A stretch of 64,000 nt of DNA from Monarcha castaneiventris obscurior. Lineage: Eukaryota; Chordata; Aves; Passeriformes; Monarchidae. The stretch is taken from positions 39,285,501 through 39,349,500 of the forward strand of contig JAMPIT010000575.1 in assembly GCA_026261815.1 (NCBI GenBank), in the 5' to 3' direction. Shown here in pieces: positions 54,905 to 64,000 of the stretch. The notes beneath the pieces are model-generated. The model saw nothing but the letters and a program-made list of their open reading frames with translations, was not told the DNA's origin and searched no databases. Positions within the stretch are counted from its first letter, which is position 1; every line of letters starts with the position of its first letter. Made by a program: the position numbers and the translations under genes.

Positions 54905-57739
54905 GAAACTTGTGCAACAAGGGAATCCCAGAAACCCCTGGAAGCAGAGGAAATGTCAAGTGTTTTGTCAGCAGAGTGCTGGACAGTGGGATGCCAAAGA
55001 ACTCTCTGTAATATCACACATTGCATTTGGATCACGAGCAGGCAGATCAGGACTTTCTTTACAGCTTTTAGTGGTACACAAAAGATATGACACTTTATGC
55101 TATAAACTAGATTCTAGAATTCTCAGATCATCCTAGTTGCATTTCTTTATACCACATGAAGCAGGTAGTTGTAGCGCATAATTTCCTGCTTCCATAAGCC
55201 CGGTGTAATTCTTCTGTGTTGTTCAGCTGAGTGGTTATTTGTAATAGAGACCAAGTAACACAAACAGGAATAAAATATGATTGAGTGAGAAAACTTAACT
55301 CCAATGAATTCAGCTAGGATATCATGAAGTTATCTGGTATTAAAGCAAAAAAAAACCCACCCAGATAACCAGCAAAACCAAAAGGAAAACAAAAAAAAAC
55401 CCCAACCCACACTAAACAAAAGAACCCCAAAAAGCAAGAACCTTCTCAGAGGTGGAAGAACCATAGGCTTAGTCTAACAGAGAAACCGAGATGGGAGGAC
55501 AAAATACCTAAACCTGTGCCTGGACTACATCCTAATTCTCACTAGTCTCAGGAAGGTATAATGTTCCCAAATCTTTCTCTTTCTTTCTCTCCTTAACTCC
55601 TTCTTTTTCTTGAAATCACTTTAACAGTAGAGTACTAAGTACAAATATAAGAAGCAACTCACATTTTCGGCAGAGGACTTTATTGTTATTCCTCACATTA
55701 TAATTTTATCTATCTATGCTATTCTAAAATTTATTGAAATAACAGAGTTTTCCATCTACTTCAATAGTTTTTAAGTCCATAAATATTAAAATTAATCTTC
55801 TTTTTTTATAGTTATTTCAAGTTAAATGCTAGGGCATGATTTAGGATAAGACAAGAAGCAATCACACTTTTTAACACAATAACTGTAACTATTATGTAAT
55901 TACACAGTTATTGCAGTTTGTATAATTATACTGTATCTAAGTAATCAGTAGTATTTCTTATACCAAGGAGTTTAGTCCCATTTCTTGTACTGCTTTTTTA
56001 ATACAATTTCATTTCATAGTCCCACAAATCCATTTTACATGTGGTTACATGATGCAGTTATTTATACTTGCAGTTGCTTATGTACAGAGCTTTGCAGTTA
56101 GGCTGATGTATTATTAATTACCTGGATGAGAATACATAACTACCCCAATGTACACACTGCACCAGTCTTAAAAGCCAACTACCAAGGAACTCTAATGTTT
56201 TCTGTAACTAATACAAGGTTTATCTTCTACATCTGAACTTCAGTTCTAGATAAAGTCAGTATCTTTCATTCTAGAGAAGGTTTTTGTTCAGCAAGAAAAA
56301 GGGTGGCAGGCTTTTGCCCCGCACAGGTAGGAGCTGAGTGCCTCCTGTGTAATACCAGCACAAATTAAATAACATAGGGGGTTCAAAGACTTCAGTTTGT
56401 TACCGGAGCTTGAAAACTCTCCTAGAGATCTTAAAAACAGACTGTAGACCTGAAAAAATACTAACTGGCTTCTCTATGTTGTCTAAAACTTGCCTAAGCT
56501 TTATCCAATGTGTTTAGGATAATGCCAGGTGTAGACTTCTATATACACCTCTGATGAAGTCTGGGACATGGATTTCCTTCAAAGTGTTTCAAATAGAGAT
56601 GGCAGCTTACAGACAGTATATAATGCTTATGTATCAACAACTTCCTTTGGATGAAATAATCTTTTTTTTCCCCTTAAAACTTTAAAAGGATACTTTTGCC
56701 AAGATCTTAAAAGTGGATGAGACTTGAGCTCTTTTTCGTTCTCATATATCAGATTGAATGATGAGCACTATTCTAATCCTGTATATACCTGGATCAGCAA
56801 TTCTATATAGCTGATACCAACGTTGCTAAGTGCTGGTGTTATCTTTCACTGCCTGTGGTATTTTCTGTACACCACCATACCCCTAAATCTTCATGGTAAG
56901 AAGCTATAGCTCTCAACACCCAGGCTCAGTCTGTTCCTGTCCACTCCCTGTCCAGAAATGGGGAACAGTCCCCCAGCCCCCAGCAACATTGAAGGGGAGC
57001 AACTGAAGGCAAGTCACATCCCCCCCTCTCTGCTCCCAGCAAATTGTTGAAGAAGAGAAGCATTTCCTCACATGTACTGCCAGAAAGGACCTGAAGGTTT
57101 CAAGAATTCCTCTAGGAGTACGCATCAGTCTCCAAGGAAAATCAGATCAGCTCACTTCTCTTACTTTAAGTCACAAGTGCTGCCACTCGTGCTCTTCTGA
57201 CATTTCAGTGATTCTTGTCCATAGCACTGAAATGTATTGTGCCACCTGGAGCAGGAGGGCACATTCTGGTGCTGTGACCACCAGGACTCCACTAACCACA
57301 CCCACTGCTATGCAGACTGTTTGCATGGCTGCACACACCATTAAACCCACAAACAGGCTCTGCAGCAGCCGGATCCAGGGTCTGTGTAAGGGGTTTAGGG
57401 TTAGGGCACTGAGTGATGCAGAGAAGCTTCTAAGGGGAACTAAAAAAATTCATTTTATGATAAAATAACCTGAAAGATTAAACTCTTTTATTTAGTCTAT
57501 GGGTTGGAGACTCACCACATTTTTATCTTCCCTCAGTGTATATGCAACAGACTCATCAGAATTATATTGGCAAAATGTGGCAAGCTCTTCAGTCATCCTA
57601 AAATAGGGAGGATCCACAATTCTTTAATTATTTGAAGAGAAAAAAGAAACACAACTGGGTACCCCAAGTGAAAGATGTTTAGATCATATTATAATACTTA
57701 TATTATATACATATATAACAGATATATCACCTAGCTGAC
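54905..57739. other. Unassigned non-coding stretch
   Basis: A/C-rich low complexity at about 55348-55440. The rest is AT-rich with no recognised element. Two adjacent telomere-type repeats (TTTAGGGTTAGGG) lie at about 57395-57407. Confidence 0.5.
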
Positions 57740-58169
57740 TGTTAATGAATTCAATTAATTTCCCCAATTTGAGTTTGTTTTGCCCATGACAGCAATTGGT
57801 GAGAGATTTCTTCTTGCCCTTAGCTAAACATATGAGCCTTTTATCATATTTTCTCTCTCCTGTCCAGCTGAGGAGGACAGTGACAGAATGCCTTTGGTGG
57901 ACACTTGATGTCCAGCTAAGGACAAACCACCTCACTCTCACATATTCTCACTCCTCTCTCCAGATGCATTTCCTCTTCCAATTTTTTCCTCTGCTTCTTA
58001 AATATGTTATCCCAGCAGCTGTACCACTGTTGTTGGTATGTTAAGCCTTTGACAGTGGCAGATCTACCTTGAAGCCAGCTGGCATTGATTTTACCAGACA
58101 TGGGGAAGTTTCTGGCAGCTTCTCACAGAAACCACCCCTTTAACCTCCTCCACCACATAAACCCACTAC

Positions 58170-58170
<1 letters not shown>
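57740..58170. mobile_element. Rearranged ERV LTR (family 1): sense U5 abutting antisense R-U3
   Basis: 57740-57936 is plus-sense distal R and U5: TTCAATTAATTTCCCCAA, GTTTTGCCCATGAC, ATATTTTCTCTCTCCTGTCC, AGCTGAGGAGGACAGTGACA, and the terminus GACAAACCACCTCA. From about 57937 the orientation flips to antisense: CTCACATATTCTCACTCCTC, CTTAAATATGT (57997-58007), GAAGCCAGCTGGCATTGATT, GCAGCTTCTCACAGAAACCA, ending AACCCACTACC at 58170. The middle repeat region is missing. A single minus-strand LTR whose left end was inverted, with internal deletion, explains the order most simply. Two separate truncated LTRs are the alternative. Confidence 0.82.

Positions 58171-58209
<39 letters not shown>
58171..58209 (+). 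repeat. Poly(A) tract, A39
   Basis: An uninterrupted run of 39 A residues starts exactly where the rearranged LTR's U3 terminus (normally ...CCCAATACA) would end. It may have expanded from terminal A residues or reflect an RNA-mediated event. It is the longest homopolymer in the window. Confidence 0.97.
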
Positions 58210-58210
<1 letters not shown>

Positions 58211-60328
58211 CCATGAGTCAAATGAAAATATTAAAAATTATGACTGCAGCCTACAGTGCATTCTTTAAATATATATATTTTCTCATTTAATTGACAGTGG
58301 AAATTATTAGTGAAGTACCATTTTAAAGAAAAACAACATAATGTCCTGTCAAGTTGAGCTTGTTCACACAATGGCAGCTTAATTTTGATTTGGCATGATA
58401 GCTGGGGTTGTCAGGAACTTGCCCTCTTGTTCAAGTTATGCTTTAACATTTTCTGAACCTCCTACTAGAGCCGAAGTTAAATTTACAGTCTTGACATTTT
58501 CCACTGCCTTTAAATATCCCTGTGACTAGCTATTCAAACATTTTCCTAGTAGCATTGTTCCCTTGTGTTTCTGAAGTTTGTAATGATCTTCAACTTTGAA
58601 GTTCTGAAATAAAGCAAGGGATAATTTGAAGGGGAAAAAAAGTATGATTATGACATCAAAATAACTTTTCAGCCTTAGTGGGCTGATGTACTAAGATCAA
58701 ATCTAAAATAGAGCATTATCATGTTCAGTCAGTGAGGAGAGGAAAGTTTGTGGGTGTATGGATGTACATATAAAATTGTTAACCACGTCTTCCATTTTGT
58801 CAGGCAAAGCACAGGGAAAGTCAGAGATGGTCATTCCCCTTAATTTACAAGGAGCAGAACAGTTCCATTAGTAAGAAAGCCCACAGAGTTTGCCATGTCT
58901 TGGTTGTTAGAGCCACACAGAAGAAAGCTGATGCATAGATGATAACTCCTCTTTTTACTTTACCTTTTTGCTATCATCAGTCTGCTACGAAAAGTTCTCT
59001 GGCTATCACTTTGAGTCACCTTTTGGGGTTGAGCTCCTTCTTCTCATTTAGTACAGCTCTAACAGGATATGTCTTTTGCTAATTCTCCCTGTGATAAAAT
59101 TAGATAAAGTTACTGTGATGTGAATCATGTCACTGGAGAAATTGCATCTGGAAACTGAGTTTTCTGCAGAGGATTAAGCAACAGGGTTAGAACAAGGGGC
59201 TCCATATCTCTTGGAAGACCACTTTACTGTCTACAGCTTTCCCACATGTAGATTTTTACTCAGTGTAAGTTGCAGATAGTGTTTCTTCTCCAGAATATTC
59301 CTTTTACTAATCATTTTTAAAAGAATAGTTAACATAATGAGATGAAGGAGAAATATAAAGGCAAAACGAAAAACACATGAGCAAGTTATCTTTGACTAAA
59401 AATCATTAAGTCTACAAATTAATAACGTGATTTTGCTTTATTCCAGTTGGGTGTAAAAGACCTATTTCTTCTCTCTGATACTTACAAGGGGCTTAGTAAA
59501 CCTTATGTGCATCTTTCAAGCAGTACTAAATGGAGATGCTCCAGAATTATGTTCTTGTTGCTATGCGCTCAAAAATTTTAGAGATTGTGGTAGTAACTTG
59601 TGATGTATTTGTTACCATGGTGATGGCTTTCTTAATGAACAGAGTATGAAATTGGCTTATAAAACATATATACTTTTAGCCTGTAGACTGCAGGGGCTTT
59701 GTATGAACCAGTATTCACACTTTCTGGAATGTATGATTAGTGTATTGCACCAGGCTGATGGTGTATGCTCAAAGTTTCTTATTGTGGCAGCGAATGCTGA
59801 TCTGCACAGCATTAAATATCTTTTCCTGAACCAGAGCCTTCCACTTGTATATAACAAATGAAGGAACAGTTGGGTACAGCCAACTCACGTTACATGCAGA
59901 GAGGCTACATGCAGGCTCCTTCAGGCCTGAAAACAATACTGCTTTGCATGGCACCACACTGAAGATAATAAATTTCTTCTCTCAGAACTGTCACAGCACA
60001 GCCACTCAGCATCTTGTGTACTACAGAAAAGAATTTCCCAAGGCGGGTCAGTGTCTTTAGCCTGTTCACTGAGAGGGAATGATACTTAAAGGAAGAGCCA
60101 TCTTGCTTAACAGCAGTCTAGAGGGCCTGAAGACCTCCACAGTCATCCTAGAACTTCAATAGAAATCAAAACTCTCCAGCTGAGCACCACTGTGTAGGCA
60201 CAATGGACTGTTGATTCTCCAGTATACTTCCTGTTCAAGACCATAGTCCCTGCTTCTGCATGCCCTGAGGACAGGCTCAGAGATAGCGAGTCTGTCAGTG
60301 CACTAAGTGAAGAAGGAAAATATTACCA
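58210..60328. other. Unassigned non-coding stretch
   Basis: AT-rich sequence with no recognised repeat, exon or RNA gene. Small open frames near 59650-60060 overlap on both strands and are not supported. Confidence 0.5.
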
Positions 60329-60372
60329 AGGTGCTGGCTTTGGCTGGGGTAGAGTCAATTTTCTTCAGAAAA
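60329..60372 (+). mobile_element. Fragment of ERV LTR family 2 (U3 start)
   Basis: The plus strand reads AGGTGCTGGCTTTGGCTGGG and GTAGAGTCAATTTTCTTCAG. This is the first 40 bp or so of the family 2 LTR (TGCTGGTTTTGGCTGGGATAGAG...), and the same part is present antisense at 15750-15789. Nothing more of the LTR follows. It is short, so the call is tentative. Confidence 0.55.
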
Positions 60373-62178
60373 GATTTTAGGAAAGCTATCAAGTTCCGGT
60401 GAGGATGGGTGATGCTATCCCTAAGGTAAGTGTCTACCCTGCCCTGACTTATTCTGATCTAGAGAACTGAGATGATTATATTCTTATTTCTGCAACTGAG
60501 TGTCTCCCACTCCACTTTTTGGTCCACAGATTTCAATAGGACAGTAGGCAATAGGTCCCACATATGTAAAAGTGAAAATTGTGGTTGAGAACTTATTTTA
60601 AGTAATTTGTCAAAGACATCACAAAGGCAGGTTTTAAACAGAGATTATAGAGCTACTCAATCCTCTGGACAAACACTGAGAGAGAGTGATAGAATTCTCT
60701 GTGTAAAGAGTGAAAAAGAAGTCATAAATTTTCATACAACTGAAGAAAAAAAGTGTGTTAAGTAATATTACGTAAGGAAACTAAGCTTTTTTCTAGCTAA
60801 CAGATGCAGAGCACTGGATTCATTTTCACTATCATTTGAAAAAGCTGTTGCAAATGGACTGGCAGGTAACAGATGAAATATGAGTACTATACAATACAGT
60901 ATTTGTAAGTACAATAAGTACAATATTTTCACTTTAGCACAACATCACTACTTACACTACAACTAAACGTAATTAGTATTTATCACCTGCAGACTTCAAA
61001 GTGCTTTTCTATACACATGATTTGATGGGTTTCTTGAAGGTGATTGATTTTTTCTGGATCCTCAAATACAGATTCATGCATTAGGCTACTGACAGCGTGG
61101 CAAAATAATCCTATGGATGTGCCTTGCTCAAAACACAAGGGAAAACATTTTCATGCTACGTATATTTTCTTCACTCAACCACACAATGCTTCTTCTCTCA
61201 GTTATTTCTTCTTTGCTCCAACTCCATCCATTTTGCCCAGAAATCTGTCCTTTTTTTTTTTTTTTCCTTTTATAAGACCAACTTTGAAAGTTTTTCCTGG
61301 AAGTCATACATGACATGTTTATCCAGAACATTATTGTTACATTATTTTGTAGTGTACATGAAATTGAAGTTGCAGTATGCATGTGGGAAAACCCCTTTGA
61401 AAGCTTTATTAATATCAAATAAATGGATATTTTCTCAGTTTTGAAAAGGTAAAGTGGAATTTTAGGAATGCAATAGATTTCAATAATATTCCGACTGACG
61501 AATACATCAAAAATATCTGGGTTTTTTTATACCAAAATACATGGCATCCTCAGCTCTGAATGTGGTTACTCTGTTATGTACCTAGAGGGAATTATACTGT
61601 ACCAGAGTATCTGAACATATTTACATTATGATTTCTATAATTCAACACACCCACTTCCTCCCAGAATTGTTTTCTTTCCTCCACAGTCCTGCTAAGAACT
61701 AATTTGGCCGCTTTCTTTGGTGACACTGACAGTAGAATAACTCCTTTAGGTGCTTATGGACTTCTCTGCTCTGGGCAGTAATAATTTCCCAAGCAGCAGC
61801 ATTTGCAGAAGATAGATAAGGATGGATACCTAAATCTGGTCTGGGCAATCCACATGGTACCCTTCAAAATCTTCCCAGAAATACTCAGAGAAGGGATCTA
61901 AAGTTATTAGAATACTTGTTCATGGAACCCATTTGGCAGGTGGGGGTGGTATTATTTTATTGTAATTTTGGTAGATATTGGTTTCTATGGAAAGACATTT
62001 TCATTTTAATATATAAGAATCCATATACTATAAATTTTGGTGATATCACCTTTACCGGTGACATAAGACTTTCCATTTCTGTAGCTTAACACCCATATTC
62101 TGTTCCTCATGATTTTGCCAGATTTGGACAAAAGAGACTTAGGTTCTTGTCTTAAATTTATGTACATATTTCATACAA
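60373..62178. other. Unassigned non-coding stretch
   Basis: AT-rich DNA with a T run at about 61251-61265. No recognised element until CR1 similarity starts near 62179. Confidence 0.5.
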
Positions 62179-63165
62179 GTGCTGAGAAATCTGATGGATA
62201 TAATTGTAAGGATACTGCCCATTATCTCTGGAAGGTCACAGGATTTGGTGGACAAGAGTGCTCCTGAGCAATGGCAGAAAGCAAATGTCACACCTATCTT
62301 CAAGGAGGGTGGGGAGTATTTAGGATCAAGGAAACTACAGGCTGGTCAGCTTAATCTTCATGCTGGAAAGGTGATGGAATAAATCCTCCTGAAATGCTTT
62401 TCCAAGCATATTAAACAGAGCAAAATGAATAGGGATAGTCAGAATGGATTTTCAAAGGAAGGATTATGCCTGACCGGTCCATTAACCTTCTATGGTGATG
62501 TGACTGGCAAGATGGATGAAGTAAGACCAGTAGTTCATGTTTATCTTGGTTTAAGCAAAGCTTTCCACTCTTCCATCCATGACATTCTCATAGACAAGCT
62601 GATAAGCATGCAGCCTATAAGAAAAGTGAGATGGATTAGAAAAATGGCTGAACAACTGGGCTCAACAGGGTGGGATCAGTGGCACAGCTGGATGCAAGTC
62701 TTTAATAGTGTATGTCAGGGAATGATACTGGGACTAATACTACTGAACACTTTCATGAATGACCGGGGCACTGAGTCAGAGCATACCCTAAAATAAATTC
62801 ACAGATAACATAAAACTGGGGAAAGTAGTTATTGCATGAGATGGAAGAGCTGTCATTTGGATCATCCTCAACACAGACTGGAGAAATGGACCAACAGGAG
62901 CTTCATGAAGTTCAGCATAGGGACATCCCAACTCCTACCCCTGTGGATTTATAACACTGGGTTTAGTACCCCAGCTCCCAGCCCCCTCCAGTTGGGGGCT
63001 GACTGGAGGCAACTTGGAGAAGAGAACCAGGAGGTCCTGTTTGCACCACAGTAGCATTGAGCCCTTGCAGTAAAAAAGGCCCTAGATGACCGTTCTTTGA
63101 GCAGGAATTTGGAGTAGGTGACTTCCAGAAGTTTGTTCACTCATTAGCTGTTCTATGACTGTGAG
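62179..63165 (+). pseudogene. CR1 LINE with decayed reverse transcriptase and 3' terminus
   Basis: Plus-strand translation follows the CR1 reverse transcriptase. It reads APEQWQKANVTPIFKEGG, a GKVME segment (stop at 62380), DSQNGFSKEGLCLTGPL, YLGLSKAFHSSIHDILIDKL, then CQGMILGLILLNTFMND in place of the usual GVPQGSVLGPVLFNIFVGD. Next come remnants of FADDTKL in another frame, and RSFMKFSIG. Nucleotide similarity continues through GGGGGCTGACTGGAGGCAAC and TGAGCCCTTGCAGTAAAAAA to a degenerate end, GAGCAGGAATTTGGAGTAGG to GCTGTTCTATGACTGTGAG, with an internal deletion of part of the 3' region. Stops, frameshifts and loss of the catalytic aspartate context make it inactive. It is 5'-truncated near 62179. 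Confidence 0.9.
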
Positions 63166-64000
63166 GATGGAAATGTTCTTTTGTCCAGAAGAGGAGCTTG
63201 CAAAGGACTTCCCAATACACAAAGGTGAAAATGAGTGTTCACAGGGCAGCTGAAAATGGGCAAAACAACTGAAACTTGAGACACTCTGTATTCTTAGTGT
63301 AGTCTGCAATACTGCCTACTGACGTGAATGCTGAGTGCTTATAGTCTGGATCTTGCTCTCTATCTTTCTCAAGGGAATACTCGCTTTCTGTTCTGCTTTT
63401 CCTTCCTGCAGTCGTACGGCAAAGTTGATGCACCTGATACTTTTACCATCTGCACAGTAAAATCACTCAGATTTCTTTGATGGGAACTGTGTAGCCTTGT
63501 ACACATTAGAGATGTCTCAGATTTCCAAATGTCCTTTCACTGTGATGGAGTTTAATATAGCTTCCCGAAATAGCCTACTTACTAAATTTCTAACTTCCTG
63601 CAAATGTGGTTTCCTTAATTCTTATAACCTTGTCCTGGTGTACTGTGAAAAACAAACACTTCTTGAATTATTTTAAGCTGAAAACATATTGGCCTCTAAT
63701 TCTCTAACCAAATTAAACAGAAGATCAAGTTAAGCAGTGATCAAATCAGATGGTCCTGTTATTTGTGTAGCCAGATTAAATTCTGAATATCTACCCGGGC
63801 AGGTATCCTCTAGCCATACATGAGTACTTCTGTTAAAAGCTCTCAAAATTGCATTTGCTGCTGTCTTTTTTCATGATTTTATTGTGAGGAGTCATTTAGG
63901 ATATAAAATAATTATTATCTCTACAGCTGTTAGAATCAGGTGATTACTGGAAAACCTCATCTTTCTTAAAAAAAGGTAAACAAGTAATCTGCCAACATTT
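63166..64000. other. Unassigned non-coding stretch
   Basis: AT-rich sequence to the end of the window. No recognised element and no exon. Confidence 0.5.

Noticed and set aside
1..64000. CRISPR arrays, operons, tRNA or rRNA genes, bacterial or phage systems
   Set aside because: The sequence has vertebrate repeat content and no dense coding. I saw no regularly spaced direct repeats with unique spacers and no tRNA cloverleaf signatures.

Overview
This is a window of vertebrate, almost certainly avian, non-coding DNA. It is AT-rich, has no long open reading frames, and carries bird-type chicken-repeat-1 (CR1) LINEs. It also holds several families of endogenous-retrovirus (ERV) long terminal repeats (LTRs) of the kind common in songbird genomes, and amniote-wide ancient CR1 and MIR-like relics. 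Family names rest on recognised consensus-like stretches, not on a database search. I recognise no host protein-coding exon, tRNA, rRNA or CRISPR array. The window reads as intergenic or deep intronic sequence, a graveyard of transposable elements.

Layout. 1-2.4 kb: unassigned. 2.7-4.3 kb: a decayed CR1 on the minus strand that keeps pieces of ORF1 (esterase domain), the ORF2 endonuclease and the 3' end, with an LTR fragment lodged inside. 9.0 kb: a short CR1 tail. 9.8-12.6 kb: a three-layer nest, with an ancient CR1 split by an ERV LTR that is itself split by a second, unrelated LTR. 12.8-13.0 kb: an ancient CR1 tail. 15.5-15.8 kb and 17.1-18.2 kb: LTRs of two families on the minus strand. 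21.1 and 29.6 kb: MIR-like ancient SINE relics. 28.9-29.2 kb: a roughly 300-bp CCTTTT hexanucleotide array. 31.2, 32.9, 38.0 and 48.2 kb: CR1 fragments. 37.3-37.8 kb: an LTR with a clear TATA box. 40.3-41.6 kb: a complete solo LTR with a perfect 5-bp target duplication, which accounts for the only CpG island. 46.4-46.95 kb: an ancient CR1 followed by a probable LTR. 50.6-52.0 kb: a complete LTR with a CR1 tail inserted in it. 52.1-52.7 kb: a probable further LTR. 57.7-58.2 kb: an LTR rearranged by an apparent micro-inversion, followed by A39. 62.2-63.2 kb: a CR1 with a recognisable but broken reverse transcriptase.

Nothing here works together as an operon or pathway. The coherent story is chronological: ancient CR1 and SINE relics came first, then ERV LTRs landed in them, then younger LTR and CR1 insertions landed in those. 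The most interesting objects are the nested insertions, the CpG-rich LTR with intact ends, the LTR micro-inversion, and a core-promoter-like motif shared by five LTR copies. I did not find a credible previously undescribed gene system.
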